Assembly (NCBI RefSeq): GCF_000389965.1
Contig: NC_021191.1
Location: 559,501 to 623,500, forward strand
Source: Actinoplanes sp. N902-109
GTDB taxonomy: Bacteria; Actinomycetota; Actinomycetes; Mycobacteriales; Micromonosporaceae
Reading direction: 5' to 3'
Length of the DNA stretch: 64,000 nt
This document shows positions 40,681 through 50,700 of this stretch, piece after piece (positions within the stretch are counted from its first letter, which is position 1; every line of letters begins with the position of its first letter). A program made the position numbers and the translations under genes. The notes under the pieces were generated by a model. That model was given only the letters and a program-made list of their open reading frames with translations, did not search any database and was not told the origin of the DNA.

Positions 40681-40710
40681 ATTCACGCACTATCGAACTT
40701 TTCCTGTCAA
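40681..40710 (-). promoter_or_regulatory. Possible promoter of the ytfQRT-yjfF operon
   Basis: On the minus strand TTGACA (40710-40705), 18 bp, GTGAAT (40686-40681), about 85 bp before the binding-protein start. Confidence 0.35.
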
Positions 40711-40772
40711 GGACAAACGGCAACCGAACGTGGCTGCTCAGCAACGAAAGTGGTGGAACGCGGAGCTGTTTG

Positions 40773-41678
40773 TCAGGATTCGACAGATACGGGAAGGGCC
40801 GGATCCGTCCAGACGCGACGTTCGAAGTCGCACCCGGCATACGCGGCATACTCCCCCAGTGTCCGGACCGGACCGACGCCGTAGCGGCCGGTGCCCGGGT
40901 GCCGCAGGAAGTTCACCACCCGGCGCCGGCTCGCCTTGTCCCGGGCGTACCAGCTGCGTGCGCCGTCGGTGCCGTCGTGGTCGTTCCAGTGCCGGGGACT
41001 GTCCTGCCGGATGTAGTAGTGCCAGGCCAGCACGTCGGTCGGGTGGAACAGGTCGTAGCCCCACGTGTAGGCGCGGGCCGACATCGTCAGTTCCTCACCG
41101 ATGAAGTAGATGTTCGGGTCGTAGGGCACCTCGCGGGCCAGCGAGCCCGGCGCGAACAGGAAACCACCGGCCACGAACCGCGCCGGGACCGCCGGGCGGG
41201 AGCGGTCCGCCAGGGTGCGCTGCGCGAAGACGGGCAGGCCATCGGTGGTCCAGTCGCTGACCACGGTCTCCGAGGGCACGCCCTCGCCGGTGCACCCGGC
41301 GGCCGGTTCGTACATGGGTGGGTAGCAGGTGATGACCGGTTTTGCCGCCCCGGTGGCCGCCGCCGTAGCCACCAGCCGGTCGTCCCAGCCGGGCGCGAAC
41401 CGGGTGTGGCTGTCGACCTGCAGGAGCCAGTCCTCACCGGCGTAGTGGTCCATGATCTGTGCGCGGGCCCAGCAGGCACCGCGGCTCTGCCGGGCGTCGA
41501 CGTCGAGCACCCGCACCCGGGGGTCGCCGCTGATCGCGCTGACGTCCTCGTCGCCCAGGTGCTGCCAGTTGACCACGATCCGCAGGTCATCCGGGTGGTC
41601 GGCCTTGGCCAGGCAGTCCAGCACGGTCGGCACCAGCTCGGGATCCCGATAGGCGGCAACCGAGACGAAGACGGTCAC
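40773..41678 (-). CDS. GT60-like GlcNAc transferase (PF11397 type)
   Basis: A 301-residue glycosyltransferase. The N-terminus VFVSVAAYRDPELVPTVLDC and WARAQIMDHYAGEDWLLQVD with the D-x-H motif (VDSHTRF) match the family of polypeptide GlcNAc transferases typified by the Skp1 hydroxyproline GlcNAc transferase. IYFIGEELTMSARAYTWGYD and VLAWHYYIR are further family landmarks. It is a soluble enzyme without membrane segments. The start overlaps the preceding gene by 4 nt, so it is the last member of the coupled unit that begins with the giant gene. I infer that it glycosylates a protein product of this operon, but its acceptor is unknown. Confidence 0.8.
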   Translation of the reverse strand: MTVFVSVAAYRDPELVPTVLDCLAKADHPDDLRIVVNWQHLGDEDVSAISGDPRVRVLDVDARQSRGACWARAQIMDHYAGEDWLLQVDSHTRFAPGWDDRLVATAAATGAAKPVITCYPPMYEPAAGCTGEGVPSETVVSDWTTDGLPVFAQRTLADRSRPAVPARFVAGGFLFAPGSLAREVPYDPNIYFIGEELTMSARAYTWGYDLFHPTDVLAWHYYIRQDSPRHWNDHDGTDGARSWYARDKASRRRVVNFLRHPGTGRYGVGPVRTLGEYAAYAGCDFERRVWTDPALPVSVES

Positions 41679-42403
41679 CGGTCGTCCCGGGCCGGCACCA
41701 CCGCCGCCGACTGGAACAGGGCGGCGAGCGCCCGGTGCTCACCCACGGCACCGGGAGCGGGCAGCGCCGCGCCCTGCGCGCGGACGTGGGCCAGCAGGTC
41801 GGGGGCCGGGGCCAGGCCGTAGGTTCGCAGGTAGTACGCGACCGATTCGGTCCACAACCAGTGCCCGTCGGTGCGGTAGCTCATCGGCACGACCGCCCCG
41901 CGCTGCGGCTCGACCACATCGGGCAGCCGGCTCGCGGTGGCGAGCACCGGCGCACCCGCCTCCAGATAGGCAGCGACGTGCTCGAGGTCCGCCGCCGTCA
42001 GCCGCGCGTGGTCGGCATCGAAGCGGGCCCCCAAACTATCGACAGAATCGAACACGGGGGCCACCCGGATGGGCGGTGCCGCCGCGGCCATCCACAACAG
42101 AGCCCCGGCGTTACGCGCCGCCCGCACGACATCCGGCACCGTGCCGCCCGGCGCATAGGCCGCGATGGGCGCGGGCACCGTAGCCGGCTGCGCGGACTCC
42201 ACGATGTACGACCGCACCGGCTCCTGCCCGGGGGCGACCCGCCAGACGCGCCACAGGGCCACCGCACCGGGCAGGACGCGGATGGCCTCGATCGCCGCCA
42301 CGTCGGTCTCGTCGCCCAGCTCCCGCCCGGCCAGGTCGAGCAGCGGCGGAACGGCCGTGCCGAAGGTGCGCTCGTCCGGCAGCGCGGGGACGAAAGTGAT
42401 CAT
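41675..42403 (-). CDS. Conserved protein of unknown function (A), paralogue of 43646-44641
   Basis: A 242-residue cytosolic protein with no recognised domain. The C-terminal half shares a clear pattern with the gene at 43646-44641: DVVEPQRGAVVPMSYRTDGH, WLWTESVAYYLRTYGLAP and HRALAALFQ. This tail (RTDG-x-W-x-W...YYLR-x-GLAP) occurs in actinobacterial proteins of unknown role, often in secretion-related loci as I recall. Its first codon overlaps the stop of the B gene (ATGA at 42400) and its stop overlaps the GT60-like start (ATGA at 41675). Confidence 0.75.
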   Translation of the reverse strand: MITFVPALPDERTFGTAVPPLLDLAGRELGDETDVAAIEAIRVLPGAVALWRVWRVAPGQEPVRSYIVESAQPATVPAPIAAYAPGGTVPDVVRAARNAGALLWMAAAAPPIRVAPVFDSVDSLGARFDADHARLTAADLEHVAAYLEAGAPVLATASRLPDVVEPQRGAVVPMSYRTDGHWLWTESVAYYLRTYGLAPAPDLLAHVRAQGAALPAPGAVGEHRALAALFQSAAVVPARDDR

Positions 42404-43047
42404 CGGGCCGGGGTGGTCTCGACCGAGACCTCGGCCGCGTCGTCGCCCACCACCCAGGGGATCACCTCGAGGCCCTGGCCGGCCTGGTCCGCACGGAACG
42501 TGGCATAGGCGGCGGCCACCTCGTCGTCGCCCATGATGGCGGTCTCCCGGATGAAGTCACCGGTCAACCGGAACGGCACCGGGCCGCCCGGGTTGAACAG
42601 CACGTCCACGTCGTCCGGCAGCAACGACACCAGGGCCATCAGATCCGCCTGCTGCCACTCCGGGGAGCTCACCCGGCGCTGCTGGGCCACGCTGGTCGCC
42701 ACCACCACACAGCGCACGTCGTCGGGGGACTTGACGATCAGCGGGCGGCCGTCGCCGTTGAGCGCGGTGCTGAGCACGGCGTCGCGCATCATCACCTGCA
42801 GTTGCTCGGCGCGCACCTGGCCCTGCATCGCCAGCCGCAGCATCGCGTCGAGCGGGTCGGTGACCGAGTCGTCGTCGCGCGGTTCGTAGTCCGGGTTGCT
42901 GCGGAAGGAACCGACCGAGCCGTCCACGCCGATCGGCCACAACCCGATCACCGCCTCGATCGGCGGCACCTCGTCGCCGGGCTGCGGGCGCCAATCGGGG
43001 TCCATCAGCAGGAAGTAGTTCTCCATCAGCTGCTGGTCCGGCTGCAT
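42400..43047 (-). CDS. Type VII secretion-associated-like protein (B)
   Basis: A 215-residue protein. FLLMDPDWRP, FRSNPDYEP, DPLDAMLRLAMQG and a later VLFNPGGPVPFRLTGDF pattern match proteins annotated 'type VII secretion system-associated protein' in actinomycetes (from memory: IDPxW...NPEYxPS...PTDPVDA...LxxNPxxPV). It is a paralogue of the gene immediately upstream (43047-43649). Start and stop overlap neighbours by 1 and 4 nt. It lacks membrane segments. It may be a chaperone or adaptor for export of the giant protein (inference). Confidence 0.72.
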   Translation of the reverse strand: MQPDQQLMENYFLLMDPDWRPQPGDEVPPIEAVIGLWPIGVDGSVGSFRSNPDYEPRDDDSVTDPLDAMLRLAMQGQVRAEQLQVMMRDAVLSTALNGDGRPLIVKSPDDVRCVVVATSVAQQRRVSSPEWQQADLMALVSLLPDDVDVLFNPGGPVPFRLTGDFIRETAIMGDDEVAAAYATFRADQAGQGLEVIPWVVGDDAAEVSVETTPAR

Positions 43048-43649
43048 CAGTCAGTTCCTTCCCACGGCACCAGGGTCACGTCACCCTCGGGGCGGAAGGC
43101 CGCCCGGGCGGCGGCCAGCTCCTCGTCGCTCATCCCGGCCGTCGCGCGGACAAACTCCCCGGTCAGCCGCACGGACGCCGGCCCGCCCGGATTGAGCAGC
43201 ACATCCACGCCCGCCGGCAGGGCCGCCACGACATCCTCCAGCCCGGCGCGCCGCCAGTCCGGGGAAGCCACCCGAAGCCGGTGCGGCATGCTGGTCGTCA
43301 GGATCACGCAGGGCACGTCGTCCGGCGACTTGCCGATCAGCGGGCGCCCGTCGCCGTTCATCGCCTGGTCGACCAGCGAGTCGCGGAGGATCAGCTGCAC
43401 CTGTTCCATCTCGGCGTCCCCGCGCAGCGCCAGCCGCAACAGGGCGTCGACCGGGTCGGACGGCGAGTTCTCGTTCACCGGGCGGTATTCCGGGTTGCTC
43501 CGGAAGCGGCCCACCGTGCCGTCCCCGGCCAGCGGCCACAGCCCCACCACGGCCTCGAACGGCGGGGTGTCGGCGTCGTCCACCGGCTGCCACTCCGGAT
43601 CCATCAGCAGGAAGAAGCTCTCCTCCGGCGCTTCGGAAGGGGTGGTCAT
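43047..43649 (-). CDS. Type VII secretion-associated-like protein (B')
   Basis: A 200-residue paralogue of B: FLLMDPEWQPVDDADTPP, VVGLWPLAGDGTVGRFRSNP, DPVDALLRLALRGDAEMEQV, PLIGKSPDDVPCVILTTSMP and VLLNPGGPASVRLTGEFVR. It starts in the stop of the A' gene (ATGA at 43646) and its own stop overlaps the start of B by one base (TGATG). Tandem B' and B suggest a duplicated accessory pair, perhaps forming a heterodimer. Confidence 0.72.
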   Translation of the reverse strand: MTTPSEAPEESFFLLMDPEWQPVDDADTPPFEAVVGLWPLAGDGTVGRFRSNPEYRPVNENSPSDPVDALLRLALRGDAEMEQVQLILRDSLVDQAMNGDGRPLIGKSPDDVPCVILTTSMPHRLRVASPDWRRAGLEDVVAALPAGVDVLLNPGGPASVRLTGEFVRATAGMSDEELAAARAAFRPEGDVTLVPWEGTD

Positions 43650-44641
43650 GACGCGGTCCTCCTCGGCGCTGCGGGCTGCGGCCGGAACAACGCGGCCAGC
43701 GCGCGGTGCTCGTCGACGGCAGTGGGGGTGCGGACGGCACTACCGTCCGTACGGATGTCGGCCAGCAACTCGGCGTCCGGCGCGAGACCGTGCGTGCGCA
43801 GGTAATAGGACACCGTGTCGGTCCAGACCCAGCGGCCGTCGGTGCGGTAGTTCATCGGCACGACCGCCCCACGCTCCGGCTCGACGACGTCCGTGGTCCG
43901 CTGGGTGGTCGCCATGATCGCGCTGCCCCCGGCCAGCCAGCCGAGGACCCGGTCGCGCTCGTCGCCGGTCAGCCGTTCGTGGTCGTCGTCGAACCGCGGG
44001 CCCTGCGCCCCACCGCGATCGAAGACCCGGGCGATCCGCACCGGCGGTGTCGCCCCGGCCGTCCACAGCAGGGCCGCGGCCGAGCGGGCCCGCAGCTGGT
44101 ACGGCGGCGGTTCCATGCCCGCAGGGTACGTCTCGACCTGCGGGTCGGTCAGGCCGGTGCCGGACAGGGCGCGCATCAGCAGCGCGGTCACGGCGGGTAA
44201 CAAGTCGGGGCGGGTGGTGGCTTCGGCGACGTACACCCGTACCGGGGGAACGGCCTCGGCAGCCCACCGGGCCGGCACCCGCCAGGAGCGCCACAGCGCG
44301 ACCGCCTCCGGAAGTGTGGCCAGGGCCTGGGCCGCGGCCTGATCCGCCGCGTCGGTCAACGGCTCGGAGGTCAGATCCAGCACCGGCACGGTGGCCTCGG
44401 CGGAGAGTTCGGGCGCGAAGCCGAACGACGGCTCGGGGCGCCCGCCGGCCAGGTCGTCGAGCAGGTCGGCCACCGTGTCGACGTCGTCGTCGGCCAGCCT
44501 CAGCCGGGCCTGTGCGAGCAGGTCACCGGGCACATGCCCGGCCAGCCGCAGCAGCTCCCCATGCAGCCGGGCCACCTCGGGCCGGGGGTCCGTCATGCCG
44601 TCCTCGTCCGTGTCGCCGTCAATGCGGCCCCATTCGACCAT
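43646..44641 (-). CDS. Conserved protein of unknown function (A'), paralogue of 41675-42403
   Basis: About 331 residues from ATG 44641 (MVEWGRIDGDTDEDG), or 316 from ATG 44596, which has a better GAGGA site. I keep the longer form with low certainty on the start. An N-terminal helical part of ~65 residues (EVARLHGELLRLAGHVPGDL) is absent from A; then it shares EAVALWRSWRVPARWA, VVEPERGAVVPMNYRTDG, WVWTDTVSYYLRTHGLAP and EHRALAALF. It is 76 nt downstream of the giant gene stop. Function unknown. Confidence 0.72.
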   Translation of the reverse strand: MVEWGRIDGDTDEDGMTDPRPEVARLHGELLRLAGHVPGDLLAQARLRLADDDVDTVADLLDDLAGGRPEPSFGFAPELSAEATVPVLDLTSEPLTDAADQAAAQALATLPEAVALWRSWRVPARWAAEAVPPVRVYVAEATTRPDLLPAVTALLMRALSGTGLTDPQVETYPAGMEPPPYQLRARSAAALLWTAGATPPVRIARVFDRGGAQGPRFDDDHERLTGDERDRVLGWLAGGSAIMATTQRTTDVVEPERGAVVPMNYRTDGRWVWTDTVSYYLRTHGLAPDAELLADIRTDGSAVRTPTAVDEHRALAALFRPQPAAPRRTAS

Positions 44642-44717
44642 GCCGACCCGGCCGGTCCCGCGGCGGCGGTCGCAGAGCTGCCCCAATGTCCGGGGAACGG
44701 CGGTGCCGGTGGGCAGA

Positions 44718-47700
44718 TCAGGATGCCCCGATCCGGGTGTACTTGCCGCCGTCGACGCCGAACCGGCGGTACTCGCCGACCAGCACCGACCCGGCGCTGG
44801 AGTTCGAGTGGAACGAGCCGGTGGCGCCGTAGACGTCGCCGGTGAAGCCGAACTGGCGCAGCCGGGTGAGGAAGTCGAAGCCGGAGCCGCCCGCTTCGGC
44901 GGTCTTCGCGGTGGCCGAGCCGAACAGCACCACGACCGAGCGCAACCCCGACCGGGAGCCGTGCAGGGCACCGGAGGCGAGCACGAGGTCGGCCAGCGCA
45001 GTGCCGTTGAACATCAGCCGTTCGTGACCGGAGCCCGCGGACTCCAGCTTGAACGAGGTGGCCGTGGCGGACACGTCGACCCAGAACGCGCGGATCGGGC
45101 TGAGCCCGGACCGGCCGCCCCACGGGGTGGCGTACGCGGTGGCGTTGTTGCCGTGCCGGTCGTAGCGGGCGTAGCGGTCGTGGTTGGCGTCGACGCTGGT
45201 CACGTAGTCCCTGACCCGGTCGCGGCCGTAGGAGCCGGACGGGAAGCCCATGCCGATGATCTTGTCGTCGCGGCGGACGACAACGTGCCGGACGGAGTCG
45301 AGCGGGACCGGGCTGACCGGTACGGCCGCCGGGGCCGGCTGCTGCGGCCCCTGCGGTTGCGGGGCGGCCGGGGTCGGCGCGGCCGGTGCGGCGGGGCTCG
45401 GCTGCGCGGCCGGAGCGGGTTGCGCGGCCGGAGCGGGTTGCGCGGCGGGCGCCTGCGGCTGCGGGCGCGGTGGTTGGGTTTGCGGGCGGGCCGGCTGCGG
45501 CTGTCCGGCGGCGGGCTGCGGGCGTGGCGGCGCGGCGGCGGGCTGCGGGCGTGGCGGCGCGGCGGCGGGCTGCGGGCGTGGCGGCGCGGCGGCGGGTTGC
45601 GGGCGTGGTGGTGCGGCGGCGGGTTGCGGGCGTGGTGGTGCGGCGGCGGGTTGCGGGCGTGGTGGTTTCGGCTGGGCCGGGGGCGGCGGCGGGGGTGGGG
45701 CGTAGGCGGCGTCGGGGGCCCACGAGTAGGCCGACGCTGGTTCGGCGGCTTCCTCGCCCGGCTCGACCAGCGCGGTCTCCGGGCCGCTGTCCGTGGCCAG
45801 GTCGGGCGCGTCACCGTACGACCGGAACTGCCCGCCGTCGGCCAGTGCTGCCCCGTCCGCGTCCATCACGAGCCGGGTGGTCGGCGCGAACAGCTGCCCC
45901 CGGTGGCCGCCGGCCCGCAGCGCGTCGTGCAGCAGACCCGCCGGTTCGGCACCGTCGAGGTGCTCGGCCGCCGCGGACTGCCACAGCACGATCGGCGTGT
46001 GCCGGCCCACGCCCGGCAGCTCCAGCAGGCCGGCGTCGAGCAGCATCCGCGCGAACGTGGCCGGTGGGACGCGGACCTCGCCGACGCCCTTCTGCCAGAC
46101 CTGCAGGTCATCGGTTACCAGCAGGGAGAACGCCGGGAAGCCGGTGCGCCACGGCACGTCGTGGCTGGTCGCCGGGCCGCGGCCGACGGCACCGCGGTAC
46201 GTCCGGAACTCCGGCGAGCCGATGCCGACCTCCGACATGGCGTCCGCGTGCGTGCCGTCGATCGGGAAGCCGTAACCGGCGATCCGGCCTGCCTCATCGG
46301 TGAGCCGCTGCACGCGCACGTCCTCCAGCCGCAGATCGGCGGGGGCCGTGGGGATGACGGGTTCCGGTGGGGCGGGCGCCGGGGCGGGGTCGGCGACAGG
46401 TGCGGTGCCCGGCTCGAACCAGTCGGGTTCGTCGGCGACCGTACCCAGGCTCGGGTCCTCGGGCAGGATCTCGCCGGCGGGCGGGAACACCGAGTACTCG
46501 CCCATGCCGTCGACCGAGGTGCTGCCCTTGGGGACGAGCAGCACCGAACCGCCGGCCCCGCGCACCGGACGGTGGTCGCCGAGGGCGTGCAGCCGGCGGG
46601 CGAAGTCGGACATCGGGCCGTCCGGCCACTTCTGCGTGCCGACCAGGCAGATGATGCCGGTGAAACCGCGGAACTTGGCCGGGGAGAAGGCTTTGAGGTA
46701 GCCCGCACTGTGCATGAGGTCGACGATCGTGTCGCCCTTGACCAGGAACTTGTCGCCGCCGTGGCGCATCACCACGGCCATCGCCCGGGTCGAGCCGTGC
46801 GCGAAGATGAGCGCGTCCCAGCGCTCCTTGGCGTCGCGAAGTTGGTGCGCGGTGCCGGTGTCGGTCGACGAACTGGCGACGCTCGTGTACGTCAGCGGGC
46901 CGCCCACGTCGGTGTTGTAGAGGTACTGCGTGTCGGTCGCCAGGTCACCGATCTTGCTGGGGAAGTCGATGCCGGCGAGCTGGCCGTCGCGGTAGAACAC
47001 CGGGTGCATCGCCACGTGCCGCGGCAGCAGCGGGCCGGGTTTGACGGTCGTCTGCCACGTCGGCACCGTGAGCCGGCCGGTGTCGAGCATCTCCGAGCCG
47101 ACGAGCGCGTGCACCGTACGGAAATAACCCCGGCGCCGCAGCCCAGCGCTGAGGCTCTCGGCCGCGCGGCCGGCCCGGGCCGCGGAGAACGTGCCCGGCA
47201 GCATGGCGATGATCGGTTTGTCGGGGTCGCGCCCGGCCACGGACCGGAACGCCGGGGACGCGGCGAGCACCCGCGCGAGCTCGTTGACCGGCAACGTGAG
47301 GGGCCGGTCGGTCTGGCCGCCGCGCATCGCGAAGGTGCGCCCGTCCGCGGAGCCGAGCAGCACGACCACCGGCATCTCCTCGGTCTGCGCCCACGCCGGT
47401 TCCGGCGACAGCACCATGCCGTGCCGGTCGCCGAAGTGCTTCATCGTGTAGACGCCGGTGCTGTTCGCCCATTCGTTCACGCCGCCCGGGGTGCTGTAGT
47501 AGTACTGCGCCGGCGTGGGGAACACGACGCCGACCTCGCCGGGATAGCTGTCGCTGCTCTTCATGACCAGCGAGCGCACGTCGTCGGAGTGGAGCGCGGC
47601 CATCCGTACGGCATCCGCGGTGTCGGCCACCGACGTGCCGGGCGTGGCATGGATACGCCGCGCACCGGTGTCGGTGCCCAGGCCGAGCGCGAAGTCGTAA

Positions 47701-50700
47701 CCCGTGCGGCCGGTGTCGTTGCGCCCGCCCGCGCCCGGCGACGCGAGCAGGATGCCGGGGCCGGCCGGGTCGTCCAGCGCCCGCCGCACCAGCGGATGCG
47801 ACGCGGCGAGCCGGCCGAACGTCGTACCGTCGAGCACGAGCTTGCGACCGCCCTTGGCCTGCGCCCACACCTCGGTGCCGTTGCCCGCGACCGCGACGAT
47901 CAGATCGGCGCCGGCCGGTCGGCCGGCGGCGGCGGGGACGATCCGGCCGGTGACGTCGGCCGGATCGCCGGGCAGCGGCAGGGCGATCCCGCGGCCACCG
48001 TCGAGGGTGCGCACCACCAGGTCGTCCAGCCGGGGCTCGCGGACCAGCTCGAACTCGGCGTCGGTGGTGCGCAGCAGGCTCCAGTTCTTGCCGGAGAAGA
48101 AGATGCCGCTTGTCGCGCGGTACACCGGCCGGTAGCCGCCCACTGCGATCTGGCCTTCGAGGAACTCGGCCGCGGCCTTGCTGATCCACGCCGCGTGCTC
48201 GTCGATGCCGGTGTGGACATCCGGCATCAGCAACGCCAGCGGCCGGTTGAACGCGGAGTCGTCGATGCGGCGGAAGTCGTCGTTGGCGTGGAGGATCGCC
48301 GGGAGTTCGCGGGGAGCGATCACCGTGGGGCGCCCGTCCGTCCCGGCCACCACGAAGTTCTCACCGTTCGGTTCGCGCTCGACGAAGATCATCAACGGTC
48401 GGCCACCCGGTCGCGGCCGGTCACCGCCCCACGGATTGTGCTTCTCGGTGATCTCCCAGTCGCCCAGCGCGTTCTTGTGGTAGTGGCGGACGAGGTCCAG
48501 CGCGTCGTCGCCCAGGTTGTCGGAGAACGTCCGGATGTCGTTGAGGTAATCCTGGTCGGCGGCGAGCGCGACGCCGAAGGCGCGGCCCCGCGGATCCAGC
48601 ACCGCGCGCACCCGCGGGGTGCCCGGTCCCGGCCGGCTGGTCTCCACCCGCAGCGGGGGCTCGGGATCGGGCAGCGGCTGCGCTTCCCGGGCGGGCGGTT
48701 CGGACCCGGTCCACGGGGTGTACCAGAAATGCTGGTCGGCCACCGGCTGCGCGCTCAGACCGGTGGGGAAGTGCCCCGGGGTGAACTGCGGGACCACACC
48801 GAACTGCCGCAGCTCGCCCTGGCGGTGCACCCCCAGCGCGTTGCGCCGCGAGGTGTGCACGACCAGCCGCTGCGTCGCGCCGTACCCCTCGCCCTCGTGA
48901 CCCCAGCCGCGGATAGCCGCCATGAACTCGTAGATCGCCCCGCCCGGCGCGTCGTTGCGGCCCGCGCTGCACGACAGGAACAGGAACGGCGAGACCCGGC
49001 CGGACCGGGCGAAGGTCTGCAGCGGACGGATCTGCGCGAACAGCTGAGCCATCTGCCGGCCGTTGAGCGCTGCCCGGCGTCCGTCGCGCAGCTTGATGTG
49101 GAAGTGCTGGGGGTCGGCGTGCGCATCGAGCAGGATGAGGTCGCGCCCGCCGAGCCCGCGCCGTCCACGGAACGGGGTGCGCAGCTCGACGCCGCTGTGC
49201 GAGTGCTCGCCCGGATAGCTGTAGTAGTAGTCGAGCTCGTTGTGGGCGATGTCGCGGTCGTCGGCGGTCATGATGGCGGTGTCGCCGCTCGAACTGGGGA
49301 ACGCGATGCCGACCTCGCGGCCGTTGCGGTCGGTGGTGACCACGTAGTAGACGTCACGCCAGGTGAAGCTGCCGGCCTGGGTGGTGTGCAGCGGATCGTG
49401 CGGGCTCGGTCCGGTCGCCGGTGCCGGTGCCGGTGCTGGTGCCGGTGCTGGTGCTGGTGCTGGTGGCTGTGCCGCGGGTTGGCCCGGTGCCGGCACCGAG
49501 GTCTGCCTGCGGTCGAACGAGACGAAGATGCCGTCGTCCTCCAGCGTCGCGCCCTGCGGGCTCACGACCAGGCGGCTGTCCGGGGCGAAGATCGTGCCCT
49601 GGAAACCATGGTGCTGCTGGAGCCGGTTGGTGAAGTCGTAGGCCACGCCGCCCGGCTTCCAGCGCGCGCCGGAGTAGGACGTGAACAGCACCACGGGCGC
49701 CGGACGGCCGGTCGCCGTGATCACGCCCGCCTCGGCGCTCAGCCGCGCCAGCGTGGCGCCGTCGATGCGGATCGGGCCCCGGCCCCGGGCAAACGCGAAC
49801 ACGTGCCCGACGCCCGCGTTCACCGCGTCGACCGCAACCGGTGCGCCCGCTGCCGTCCACCACGGTGCGCTTTCGAACATCGGGGTGCCCTCGTCGCGCC
49901 GGCCCGCGTACCGGCGGTAGGTGGTGCCCGCGAGTCCGGCCAGGGAGATCGCGCTGTCGTCGTCGGAGGTGCTGCGCGGGAAGGCGACCACGACCCGCCC
50001 GTCCGGACCCGGCGTGACGACGTGCCGGACGTCGGCCAGCCGCAGGTTGTCGGTCACCGGGGCCAGCGACGGGTGCAGCGTGGGCAGTTCCTCGATGCGC
50101 ACCAGCGAGCCGTTGTCCGACACCGCCAGGCTCATCGACGCGCCGGTCAGCAGGTCGAGCCGGCGGGTCGCGGCGTACCCCTCGCCGCGGTGACCCATCC
50201 GCCACAGGGCGGTCATGAAGTCGTACGCGGCGCCACCGGTGGTCGGGATCCGGCCGGCGTTGCCGGAGAAGAACAGCACCGGTGTCCGGCTGCCGGCTCG
50301 CATGCCGGTCAGCGCGCCCGCGTTGAACGCCAGCGCGAACAACTGCTCGCCGGGCACGGTCACGCTGCGGTTCGTGCCGACCCGAACAGTGAACGTCTGG
50401 GTGTCGGCGTCGGCCACCACGTAGAAGAACGGCGGGGTGCCCGACCAGGGCTTGCGCACCAGCCGGCCGGTGCTGCCGTCGCTGGTGCCCTGGTAGTAGT
50501 CCGGGCTGGAGTCCAGCTCCAGCAGGCTGATCGTGCTCTGTGCCAGCCGGCCGCCCACCGAGCTCGTCGGGAAGGCCACCCCGGCCGGCGCGCTACCGGC
50601 GAACAGCGTCACCACGTCGGCGTTCGCGAGCTCGGGATCCACCACGGGGGCGGGTGCCGGGCCGGGCGCGGTGGTCGTGTCCGGCGCCGGTGTCGCGGGC

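Noticed and set aside
45511..45671. CRISPR-like or structural non-coding repeat
   Set aside because: The 27-bp unit keeps the frame of the giant gene and encodes a Pro-rich linker.
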